From the NCBI GenBank assembly GCA_016711265.1, contig JADJTI010000001.1, positions 372,001 to 436,000 of the forward strand: a stretch of DNA of 64,000 bases, read 5' to 3'. The notes below the pieces were generated by a model that made no database searches, had not been told where the DNA came from, and saw only the letters and a list, made by a program, of their open reading frames with translations. The stretch comes from Austwickia sp. Lineage in GTDB: Bacteria > Actinomycetota > Actinomycetes > Actinomycetales > Dermatophilaceae. The translations under genes were made by a program, and so were the position numbers. This document shows, piece after piece, positions 23,344-30,492 of this stretch; position 1 is the stretch's first letter, and every line of letters begins with the position of its first letter.

Positions 23344-24741
23344 ACCGCACCTCCGTACATGAAAATGTACGCGAAAGTGCCCTCCGGGCAATGGCGGCGT
23401 CATGGCTATCGGCGGGACGTCCCACCGCTCCCCACGTCGTACGCCCAGTTCGCCCGTCCATTGCCGAGCCGATGTACTGGTCAAGGCATACATGATGGCC
23501 AGGTCGATGGCGAGGTCACCGAGGGTTGCTCGGTCGTTCTCACCGATGCCCACGTGGCTCCACAAGGTCGCGGCCGCCAGGCCGAGCATCGCGACCCTCG
23601 CCCACGCCCTGCCGCGGTAGGTCAGATACGCCAGCGCCATCAGTCCGATCGCCAACAGCACGACCACGGCGATGGCCGCGATCCGAGCCCACTGCGCTCC
23701 CGTGGCATCGGGGATGCCCAAGTACTCGACCGGATCCTCGGTTACCAGCTCGTAGACCCCCTGCCCGGTCGAGACCACCGTGGAGACGACCGAGAGAGCG
23801 GCGGCCAGCAGCACCGCGGGGGGTCGAGCGGAGATGTCTCTGCGGCGTACGGGGGGCTGCGTGGCGACTGAGGTAGACATGACAACGCCACCCAACTCCA
23901 GCACGGGTAGATCGCCGTCCGTGACCACCCGATCGCCGCCGCCGTTGCGTGCGTGATAGCCGGTTGAGAAATCCGCGATGACATCGACCGTGACGTCAGG
24001 TACGGCGTGCCGAACCGTGGCAATGATGTAATCGCGTTCCACGTCGATATCGGCATCGATCTTGTGCGTCACCTGGAGTGTGAACAGCGACAGCCCGACC
24101 GCCCGGTCATAGGTGCCGGAGGCGAGCCAGTCGACGCTGTGGCCGCCGGGAAGAATCCACCCGCTCGGGCAGCGGAAGAAGCGCACGTGGTGCCGCTGAG
24201 AGGCGTTTCCATCCACTTCCTGCTGATAGGCGAAGTCGTGCATTCTGCCGAACAGGAACAACGGACTGACGGGCGCCGCCGGATAACTGCGCCGGGTCAA
24301 CGAACTCAGGACGATCCGCCAGCTCGAACCCAGCGTCACCGGGTCCGCCAGCGTCCACCCCGCGGCCTGCATGACGGCGTGGATCGACGATTCGCTCCCC
24401 CGCACCGCGAGATTCACCGGATCCCCCAGGACGCCGTCCGCAGCCCGGGTGCGACCCATGAAGTAGTCCGGGACATAGATGGCCGTCATGATTTGGTTCA
24501 ACCGGGGCATCGCCAGGTAGGCGAAAACGGCCCAGAAGAGGATGATCCAGGCGGCCCGCTCCACGATCGTTTCGCCCTGACCCGCGATCACGAAAGCGAC
24601 GTAGAACGAGAAGACCGTCGCGGTCATGAAGAAGACGTTCTCCGCGTACTTGAGCGTGAGTGCGCGGCGCCACCCACCCGCCGATACCTTCCGTGGTGGA
24701 TGTCGATAAACCGGAGCCTCGCGGGGAACTCTCGTTGGCAC
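23113..24741 (-). CDS. LssY C-terminal domain membrane protein, open in frame into yefM
   Basis: From GTG 24741 the protein has two membrane segments (about 35-75), then an LssY_C domain (about 100-270; NLAVRGSESSIHAVMQAAGW, SPLFLFGRMHDFAYQQEVDG, RFFRCPSGWILPGG, GTYDRAVGLSLFTLQVTHKI), then three or four further membrane segments to about 435. LssY function is unknown. No stop codon follows: the frame continues directly into the yefM remnant and ends at 23113, giving 542 residues. Either the natural end was lost and the protein is fused to the antitoxin, or translation ends by another route. The domain call is solid; the true C-terminus is uncertain. Confidence 0.7.
   Translation of the reverse strand: MPTRVPREAPVYRHPPRKVSAGGWRRALTLKYAENVFFMTATVFSFYVAFVIAGQGETIVERAAWIILFWAVFAYLAMPRLNQIMTAIYVPDYFMGRTRAADGVLGDPVNLAVRGSESSIHAVMQAAGWTLADPVTLGSSWRIVLSSLTRRSYPAAPVSPLFLFGRMHDFAYQQEVDGNASQRHHVRFFRCPSGWILPGGHSVDWLASGTYDRAVGLSLFTLQVTHKIDADIDVERDYIIATVRHAVPDVTVDVIADFSTGYHARNGGGDRVVTDGDLPVLELGGVVMSTSVATQPPVRRRDISARPPAVLLAAALSVVSTVVSTGQGVYELVTEDPVEYLGIPDATGAQWARIAAIAVVVLLAIGLMALAYLTYRGRAWARVAMLGLAAATLWSHVGIGENDRATLGDLAIDLAIMYALTSTSARQWTGELGVRRGERWDVPPIAMTPPLPGGHFRVHFHVRRCGMRTMSYTESRARYAEVLDAVVNDREEIVITRSGREPAVISGRHNLKNSASPVSARRLLASIDELESGEGRERKLLT
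23354..23371 (-). promoter_or_regulatory. Palindrome resembling a YefM operator
   Basis: CGTACAT-GAAA-ATGTACG is a perfect 7-bp inverted repeat, 10 bases upstream of the yefM start. YefM operators are built on TGTACA-type cores, which the two half-sites (GTACA and TGTAC) resemble. Confidence 0.6.
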
Positions 24742-24816
24742 CCGACCAGCATGCCATCATCATGAGTGATCGATGGTCGAGAAAGGGGCCGACATGGCTG
24801 AGGCACAACGTCTTCC

Positions 24817-25437
24817 GTGGTCGGCAGGGTTCGCGTGTTGGCTTCCTTGACGGTGGGTGTGCTCGCCGGTGTTGTCACATCGATCTGGGGCAACATCCCG
24901 CTCGGGGTGCTCGTCGGTGTCGCGGCCGGCCACGCCACTTTCGTCCTCACCGGGTGGGTCGTGCTGTGGCCGATGGATCCGTCCGCGACCAAGGCCAACG
25001 TACGTCGTGAGGGGTTGCGGCCCGCGGCGGAAGAGGCGCTCGTCGTCGCCGCCTCCGTGGGCGGGCTCTTGGGCATCGTGCTGCTCCTGATCCTCGGACG
25101 ATCCGAATCGGGCCAGCTCGCCGCCGCCGTTGCCCTGGCCGGCGTGTTCATGGCGTGGGCCAGCCTCCAGTTGATGTACGTCGCCCGGTACGCCTGCCTC
25201 TACTACGACGCACTCGGGGGCAGCGGGATCGACTTCAATCAGCCGGATCCCCCCGCGTACCGGGACTTCTTCTACTTCAGCCACAACCTGGGGATGACCT
25301 TCCAGGTGTCCGACACCAGCGTCACCCATCCGGTGATCCGCGGGGTGGTCCTGCGGCACTGCCTGCTGTCCTACGTCTTCGGGGCGGTCGTCCTGGCGAG
25401 CACCATCAACCTGGTCGCTGGTCTGGCCACCTCCTGA
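24817..25437 (+). CDS. DUF1345 membrane protein
   Basis: A 206-residue integral membrane protein of family DUF1345. It has about five hydrophobic segments and the conserved stretch GIDFNQPDPPAYRDFFYFSH, then NLGMTFQVSDTSVTHPVIR and the RHCLLSYVFGAVVLASTINL ending, typical of the family. No biochemical role is known. GTG 24817 is used; GTG 24835, with AGGG five bases upstream, is an equally possible start and would remove six residues. It is divergent from the LssY-domain gene. Confidence 0.85.
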   Translation: MVGRVRVLASLTVGVLAGVVTSIWGNIPLGVLVGVAAGHATFVLTGWVVLWPMDPSATKANVRREGLRPAAEEALVVAASVGGLLGIVLLLILGRSESGQLAAAVALAGVFMAWASLQLMYVARYACLYYDALGGSGIDFNQPDPPAYRDFFYFSHNLGMTFQVSDTSVTHPVIRGVVLRHCLLSYVFGAVVLASTINLVAGLATS

Positions 25438-25500
25438 CACGGCGGCGCGCCCTGCCACGGCGCAGGCCACACTGACCCACGCCGAGACGAAGGGGCCACG

Positions 25501-25989
25501 ATGGCGATTGAACGGGCGCGGGCACACCTGGCCGGGTTCGGGCTGCACGATCAGATCCGAGTACTCGCCGAATCCAGCGCGACGGTGACGTTGGCGGCGG
25601 CAGCGCTGGGCACACAGCCGGAGCGGATCGCCAAGACGCTGAGCTTTCTCCTGAACGGCGAACCGATACTGGTGGTCGCCGCCGGCGATGCCAAAGTCGC
25701 GAACGGGCTCTTCAAGGCCCAGTTCGGGGTCAAGCCGCGGATGATCTCCAGCGACGCCGTCGAGGAGGCTGTCGGGCACGCGGTGGGTGGGGTTTGTCCC
25801 TTTGGGGTGAATCCCGGGGTGCGGATCTACCTGGACACCTCACTCCAGCGGTTCACCACCGTTTTTCCCGCCTGCGGATCAGCCAACAGCGCCATCGAGT
25901 TGACGATCCCGCAACTGGTCACGGTCTGCGGTGACCCCACGTGGGTGAGCGTGTGCACGGTTCCCGCCGACCCGGCAGCGGCCGGATAA
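25501..25989 (+). CDS. YbaK/EbsC-family aminoacyl-tRNA deacylase
   Basis: A 162-residue YbaK/ProX-type editing domain that hydrolyses mischarged tRNA (Cys- or Ala-tRNA-Pro in characterised members). Motifs are AAAALGTQPERIAKTLSF with the conserved Lys, VVAAGDAKVANGLFKAQFG, and AVGGVCPFGVNPGVRIYLD. Full length for a stand-alone domain. The genetic context (DUF1345 upstream, CGNR gene convergent) gives no further clue to its tRNA substrate. Confidence 0.87.
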   Translation: MAIERARAHLAGFGLHDQIRVLAESSATVTLAAAALGTQPERIAKTLSFLLNGEPILVVAAGDAKVANGLFKAQFGVKPRMISSDAVEEAVGHAVGGVCPFGVNPGVRIYLDTSLQRFTTVFPACGSANSAIELTIPQLVTVCGDPTWVSVCTVPADPAAAG

Positions 25990-26034
25990 GCCCTAACGCA
26001 TGCCCCGCACTCCTCCGGGGTGCGAACGGCGCTC

Positions 26035-26601
26035 TCAGGCGATCGCGCGGGCGACGGTGGCGTACGCCTGACGGTCCGCTACCCCGGCCCGCCCGCCGAG
26101 CTCCTCGGCGCATCGGTGACGTGCGTCCTCGACAGCCAACGCCGAGCACCCCGCCACGGAACACTGGCGCACGGTGCGCAGGTCCACCTCGGTAAGCAGG
26201 TCCACGGCTGCCAACGCGACGGCGTACAACGGCGTTTCCAATGCCCGGCCCAGCTCCCAGCGGGCCGGAGTCCCCGGCAGCAGGACGGCGTCGGCGTACG
26301 CCTGATGTGCCATCCGGGTGATGCGCTGGTAGCCGGCGGTGTCACTGGGATCGGTCACTGCGAGGCGGATAGCGGCTTGAAGGGTGCGCACCTCGTGCAC
26401 CACGTGGGAGGCCTGCGCCCGGTGGCGGTCGGCCTCCGCGGACAGCTCGAGGGTCAGTGCGCAGTCGATGAGCCCCAGGTCGGCGGACCAGGCCAGGAAG
26501 TCGCGGTAATCCGCGAAGGTGCCCGCGTTGCAGAAGGCCAGGGCGGGGTGTCCGCCGTCGGCGCACGGGCCGTCCGGCCCCGGTGATTCGATGGTGTGCA
26601 C
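26035..26601 (-). CDS. CGNR/ABATE-type zinc-finger protein with altered finger
   Basis: A 188-residue protein resembling the ABATE-CGNR regulators: N-terminal GHPALAFCNAG and YRDFLAWSADLGLID, a helical middle, and a C-terminal finger region. The finger keeps Cys147, Cys152 and Cys164 but has LGGR (Leu168) where the family has the CGNR signature, so one zinc ligand is lost. GTG 26601 is chosen because GGAG lies ten bases upstream and the length then fits the family; GTG 26730 would add 43 unrelated residues. Probably a transcription factor that may no longer bind zinc normally. Confidence 0.68.
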   Translation of the reverse strand: MHTIESPGPDGPCADGGHPALAFCNAGTFADYRDFLAWSADLGLIDCALTLELSAEADRHRAQASHVVHEVRTLQAAIRLAVTDPSDTAGYQRITRMAHQAYADAVLLPGTPARWELGRALETPLYAVALAAVDLLTEVDLRTVRQCSVAGCSALAVEDARHRCAEELGGRAGVADRQAYATVARAIA

Positions 26602-26774
26602 GATTCCAGTCTCCGCCTTGTTACCTGCGAGTAGCGCGTAAACGCGCACCTCAGGGACGTGATCATCACCATGATCGGCACCGGAACCATCGGCGCGTAG
26701 CGGAAGTCCCCGGTTCGTCACCGGCGTCACAGTGGCCCGGACGTTGCGGCGCTGCGGGTTTCGTGTGGGGACAT

Positions 26775-26812
26775 GCCACGGGGCCGTCGTTGCGCAACGA
26801 CGGCCCCGTGGC
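26775..26812. terminator. Perfect 38-bp palindrome, likely terminator of csbD
   Basis: Arms of 19 bp (GCCACGGGGCCGTCGTTGC and its complement) meet with no spacer, 13 bases after the csbD stop. As RNA this is a very stable hairpin on either strand. It separates csbD from the CGNR gene. Confidence 0.82.
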
Positions 26813-26825
26813 GTGTCTGGGTCGA

Positions 26826-26996
26826 TCAGCTGAAGGCGTCCTTGACCTTCTCGCCGGCCTGCTTCAGGTCGGCCTTGCTCTGGTCGACCTGGCCTTCGGC
26901 CTCCATGTCGCGGTCGCCGGACACCTTGCCGGCCGCCTCCTTGGCCTTACCGCCCAGGTCTTCCGCAGCGTTCTTGATCTTGTCGCCCAACCCCAT
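26826..26996 (-). CDS. csbD: CsbD family stress protein
   Basis: A 56-residue hydrophilic, helix-forming protein of the CsbD family: MGLGDKIKNAAEDLGGKAKE, then AAGKVSGDRDMEAEGQVDQS and the KADLKQAGEKVKDAF tail. CsbD-like proteins accumulate under general stress; the mechanism is unknown. ATG 26996 follows GGGAG by six bases and gives the standard start; the frame opens further upstream at 27041. A sigma-B/F-type promoter lies 75 bases upstream and a strong hairpin follows. Confidence 0.9.
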   Translation of the reverse strand: MGLGDKIKNAAEDLGGKAKEAAGKVSGDRDMEAEGQVDQSKADLKQAGEKVKDAFS

Positions 26997-27071
26997 GGCT
27001 ATCTCCCACCGGTTCGTGTCGTCTTCGTCGGTCGCAGGCACGTCGGAGCGGACGGGCCCACCGACGTCGAT

Positions 27072-27096
27072 ATACCCAACCCTCCGGAAGTGAAAC
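27072..27096 (-). promoter_or_regulatory. Sigma-B/SigF-type stress promoter of csbD
   Basis: On the minus strand GTTT (27096-27093), 15 bases, then GGGTAT (27077-27072). This is the GTTT-N15-GGGTA arrangement of general-stress sigma factors in actinobacteria, placed upstream of a gene that belongs to that regulon in other bacteria. Confidence 0.75.
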
Positions 27097-27180
27097 GTTG
27101 GCTATCTCACGAACGATGAAGGCCATTGACACTCAGCCGAATCCGCAACTGGCAGCCAGACTCTGGGGCTACCATGTGCA

Positions 27181-28497
27181 ATGGCCGGGGGTTTGGCCGA
27201 TGGGGGTGTTGTGACGAAGGGCGTTGTCGACGTGCTCAGAAACTGTTGCCGCGGGGTGGGCATCACCCTGCTGTTGGCGACCCTGGGCACCGTGGCGACG
27301 GTCCCCGCCCACGCTGAACCCGCACCGCCACAAGGCTCGTCGCTGGTGGCCGGCGGCCCCACGGACGCCGGGCGCGCGCCTGGCGAGAAACCTCCGGTGG
27401 ACCGGGACAAGGCCCCACTGACCAAGGACGAGGTGAAGGACCAGCTCTCGCGTGCAGCCGCTCTGCAGGCCAGCCTGAGCTCAGCCAACGTCGAGTACGC
27501 CCGGGCCAGCGCGGCACTGGAGGCCCTCTCAGCACAGTCACAGCGGGCGATGAACGACGTGGCGACCGCCAAGACCCTCGAGGCCAATGCGCGCGCGCAG
27601 GAAGCGCACCACCTGGCCGTCCTGAAGTCGCTCAACGCCCAGGTCCAGGATGCTCGGGACGACGTTCAACACATGGCCTACGAGGCCTACGTCAACGGCC
27701 CGGGCGTGCTGGCCGACATGGCCGCCCTCGTGGACCTGGTCAGCCGCGGCGGGGAGGCCAGCAAGAGCGCGGGCACGCTGGACTACCTTGCGCAAGGGCG
27801 CTCAGCGGACGAGGTCAAGTTCCGCGCGCTGGCCACCCAGCAACAAGCAGCGGCAGCCAAGGCGGTGGCCGCTCGGGTCGCCCGCGAGGCTGCCACTGCC
27901 AAAGCCGTGGCCGCTCAGGCAGCTGTCACCGCCGCACTCCTGAAACAGCGGGCCGCCATCTCGACCCTGCAGGAGGTGCGCCAGCAGACCGCCGACCAGT
28001 TGGGGGAACTCGGCTACGAGATCGAGCTGACCACCACCCCGCTGGACCTGGATGCCATCAACAACCTGGTGACGACGCCGTTGTGCACTCAGGACAACGG
28101 TGACTTCCCGAACGGGTTCTTCCCGGCCTCGGCGCTCTGCCCGATCGACGGTCACCCCGCAGACATGATGCGGCCGGTGGCCGCGCGCGGCCTGAACGCG
28201 CTGAAGAAGGCCTACGAGCAAGACCTCGGGGAACGGCTGTGCATCACCGACACCTACCGTCCCTACCACGAACAGGTGATCGTTGCGCAACAGAGTCCCG
28301 GCCTGGCCGCAAAGCCAGGTCGGAGCAAGCACGGGCTCGGTCTGGCCGTCGACCTCTGCGGGGGCGTGGAGAACTTCGGCACCCGGGAACACCTGTGGAT
28401 GAAGCAACACGCGCCGCTGTTCGGCTTCTACCATCCCGCGTGGGCCGAGCCCACCGGGTCGATGCCTGAACCGTGGCACTGGGAATACGCGAACTGA
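27181..28497 (+). CDS. Secreted D-alanyl-D-alanine carboxypeptidase (VanY) with coiled coil
   Basis: A 438-residue exported peptidoglycan carboxypeptidase. A signal peptide (to about residue 48, VPAHA) is followed by a long Ala/Gln-rich helical region (about 85-290) that should form a coiled coil, then a C-terminal VanY/LAS-type zinc peptidase domain with YRPYHEQ, SKHGLGLAVDL (HxxxxxxD zinc motif) and EPWHWEY. ATG 27181 has a TACCAT -10-like box five bases upstream; GTG 27211 is an alternative. The architecture resembles NlpC- or VanY-tipped cell-wall enzymes in which the coil controls activity. Confidence 0.88.
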   Translation: MAGGLADGGVVTKGVVDVLRNCCRGVGITLLLATLGTVATVPAHAEPAPPQGSSLVAGGPTDAGRAPGEKPPVDRDKAPLTKDEVKDQLSRAAALQASLSSANVEYARASAALEALSAQSQRAMNDVATAKTLEANARAQEAHHLAVLKSLNAQVQDARDDVQHMAYEAYVNGPGVLADMAALVDLVSRGGEASKSAGTLDYLAQGRSADEVKFRALATQQQAAAAKAVAARVAREAATAKAVAAQAAVTAALLKQRAAISTLQEVRQQTADQLGELGYEIELTTTPLDLDAINNLVTTPLCTQDNGDFPNGFFPASALCPIDGHPADMMRPVAARGLNALKKAYEQDLGERLCITDTYRPYHEQVIVAQQSPGLAAKPGRSKHGLGLAVDLCGGVENFGTREHLWMKQHAPLFGFYHPAWAEPTGSMPEPWHWEYAN

Positions 28498-28531
28498 AAT
28501 CGCTGTTGTCGCAAGTGCGTCGGCAAGGGGG

Positions 28532-28545
28532 GCCCGACACCGGGC
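28532..28545 (+). terminator. Short hairpin after the VanY gene
   Basis: GCCCG-ACAC-CGGGC, a five-base-pair GC stem 35 bases after the stop. Weak support; it may end the VanY transcript before the rbpA promoter. Confidence 0.3.
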
Positions 28546-28551
28546 GCAGGG

Positions 28552-28577
28552 GGAACTGATCACCGGCGCCGTGCGTT
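28552..28577 (+). promoter_or_regulatory. SigR-type promoter of rbpA
   Basis: GGAAC (28552-28556), 18 bases, GTT (28575-28577). This fits the thiol-stress sigma factor SigR consensus GGAAT-N18-GTT. rbpA is a known SigR target in Streptomyces, which supports the call. Confidence 0.75.
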
Positions 28578-28631
28578 GCAGCACCGTCATCCGCGCATAC
28601 GTGCGCGGTCAGCGCTGAGGAGAGTTCAGAC

Positions 28632-28991
28632 ATGGCCGAGCGTTCACTGCGGGGCACCAACCTCAGTGCCTTGAGCATGGAAACCGACGAAAACGTGGTG
28701 TTGAGCGAACGCCAGATCACCCGTTACGTCTGCCCCAACCAGCACGTCAGCGAGTTGCCCTTCTCGATCGAGGCGGACATCCCGCCAGTCTGGGAGTGCC
28801 GCTGCGGACAGGAAGCCAAGCTCCTCGACGGCCCTGAACCCGTTGACAAGCCGGGCAAGGCGGCCCGCACCCACTGGGACATGCTTCTGGAGCGTCGTTC
28901 GATCGCCGAGCTGGAAGAGCTGCTCGAAGAGCGGCTGGCACTGCTGCGTGCCTCCCGGGGAGAGACCCCGGACCGCAAGCGATCCGCGTAG
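28632..28991 (+). CDS. rbpA: RNA polymerase-binding protein RbpA
   Basis: A 119-residue actinobacterial transcription factor that binds RNA polymerase and the principal sigma factor and stabilises the open promoter complex. The N-terminal tail MAERSLRGTNLSALSMETDE, the zinc-binding core (YVCPNQH ... WECRCGQEA), the basic linker and the C-terminal sigma-interacting helices (ARTHWDMLLERRSIAELEEL) are all present. A GAGGAG sequence precedes the ATG. A SigR-type promoter lies 55 bases upstream, suggesting induction by disulfide stress. Confidence 0.96.
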   Translation: MAERSLRGTNLSALSMETDENVVLSERQITRYVCPNQHVSELPFSIEADIPPVWECRCGQEAKLLDGPEPVDKPGKAARTHWDMLLERRSIAELEELLEERLALLRASRGETPDRKRSA

Positions 28992-29019
28992 CCAGGGACG
29001 CTGAGCGGTCAGGGACCGC

Positions 29020-29475
29020 TCAGATCACCTGACCCCGCACGATCCCGATGCGCTGAGCCATTCGGCGTTCGACGATCACCTGAAGCCAGCGCCGGGCGAT
29101 CGGCCGGGTCAGCGGGAGCAGCAGGAAGAACCCAAGCAGATCGGTCAGGAACCCCGGGGTCAGCAGCAGCACTCCCCCGACCAGCACCAATGCTGCATCA
29201 CTGAGCTCGCGCGCCGGCATCCGGCCGGTCTGCAGCGCGAGGTTCAGGGCCCGCCACGCACCGGCACCCTGACGGCGTACCAGCCAGGCGCCCAGGGCGG
29301 ACTCCAGCAACAACAGCGCGATCGTCTCCCAGCCGCCGATCACCCGACCGATCGCGATGATCACCGCCAACTCGGCCAGCGGCATCAGCAGGAACACCAG
29401 CATCAGGAGCGTGACGAACGCGGGCCGCGACCGCCGCGGCGGCGGCCCGCCCGCGGGTTCGGCAGAGAAACTCAT
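29020..29475 (-). CDS. fxsA: FxsA family membrane protein
   Basis: A 151-residue inner-membrane protein of the FxsA family. Typical segments are FLLMPLAELAVIIAIG, ETIALLLLESALGAWLVRRQ with the following GAGAWRALN, and DAALVLVGGVLLLTPGFLTD. In E. coli FxsA overproduction lets cells tolerate phage T7 exclusion by F plasmid; its normal role is unclear. It follows ppm on the same strand, an order common in actinobacteria (lnt-ppm-fxsA, with rbpA beside). Confidence 0.93.
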   Translation of the reverse strand: MSFSAEPAGGPPPRRSRPAFVTLLMLVFLLMPLAELAVIIAIGRVIGGWETIALLLLESALGAWLVRRQGAGAWRALNLALQTGRMPARELSDAALVLVGGVLLLTPGFLTDLLGFFLLLPLTRPIARRWLQVIVERRMAQRIGIVRGQVI

Positions 29476-29585
29476 CGTGGCTCACGGCCTTCCGGGTTGA
29501 TGCGGGGGCGCTGGGGACGCCCAGGTGTGTTCATCGCCGGTGTCAACGCCAGGAATCCGCGGTCGGTTCCCCAGCCGAATCCAGG

Positions 29586-30446
29586 TCAGGTGCGCGGGCG
29601 ACCCCCGCCGAGCCGGCGGCGTACCGCCTTGGCGGCTCCGGCCACCTGCCTGGCCCGATGGTGAGCGCCCCACTGAGCCACCTTGATCAGGGCCTCCGAG
29701 AAAACCCCGGAGTCCATCTTGGAATACCCGACCTCGCGCTCGACGAAGGAGATCGGGACTTCCACCACGCGCAGACCGGCGCGGATCGCTTTCCACGTCA
29801 GGTCCGTTTGGAAGCAGTAGCCATGGGATTCGACGTGTTCCAGCCCGATGGTGCGCAACGCCTCCGCGCGATAGATCCGATACCCGGCGGTTGCGTCCAT
29901 CACCGGCATGCCCAACATCACCCGGATGTAGGTGTTGGCCCCGACGGAGAGCAGCTTGCGTCGCAGTGGCCAGTTCACCACCTCGCCCCCGGGCACCCAC
30001 CGCGAGCCGATGACCACGTCGGCGTCGGCCAGTGCCGCCAGCATCGCTGGGAGGTGTTCGGGGCGGTGAGACCCGTCGGCGTCGATCTCGACCAACGCGT
30101 CGTACCCGTGCTCCAAGCCCCAGTCGAACCCGGCCAGGTAGGCCCTGCCCAGTCCCTCCTTGCCGGGGCGGTGCAGCACGAACGTCCGAGGGTCCTGGGC
30201 CGCCAGTGCATCAGCGATCTGTCCGGTGCCGTCCGGGGAGTTGTCCTCCAGGATGAGGATGTCCGCCTCCGGGACCGTTTCGCGCACCCGGGCCGTGATC
30301 ATCGGCAAGTTGTCCCGCTCGTTGTACGTCGGCACCAACACCAGCACCCGGCGCACCGGGGGCCGGGGTCGCTGCCTCGCGGGGCCGCCCTGCGCCGCGT
30401 CCCGTGGGGCGACCTGGCGACCACGACCACGACCGGTGGTAAGCAT
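29586..30446 (-). CDS. Polyprenol-phosphate mannose synthase
   Basis: A 286-residue GT2 glycosyltransferase that makes polyprenyl-phosphate-mannose from GDP-mannose, the sugar donor for lipoglycans and protein O-mannosylation. Motifs: VLVPTYNERDNLP, DADGSHRPEHLPAM (DxD metal site), GSRWVPGG and GYCFQTDLTWKA. ATG 30446 is preferred because GGAG lies five bases upstream; the frame opens earlier at 30530. The partner lnt lies directly upstream on this strand; in Mycobacterium tuberculosis the two activities are fused in Ppm1, here they are separate. Confidence 0.93.
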   Translation of the reverse strand: MLTTGRGRGRQVAPRDAAQGGPARQRPRPPVRRVLVLVPTYNERDNLPMITARVRETVPEADILILEDNSPDGTGQIADALAAQDPRTFVLHRPGKEGLGRAYLAGFDWGLEHGYDALVEIDADGSHRPEHLPAMLAALADADVVIGSRWVPGGEVVNWPLRRKLLSVGANTYIRVMLGMPVMDATAGYRIYRAEALRTIGLEHVESHGYCFQTDLTWKAIRAGLRVVEVPISFVEREVGYSKMDSGVFSEALIKVAQWGAHHRARQVAGAAKAVRRRLGGGRPRT

Positions 30447-30492
30447 CACGGCTCCAAGGGTGGACTGGCTCTCAGCATGACCGGGCGTCAGT

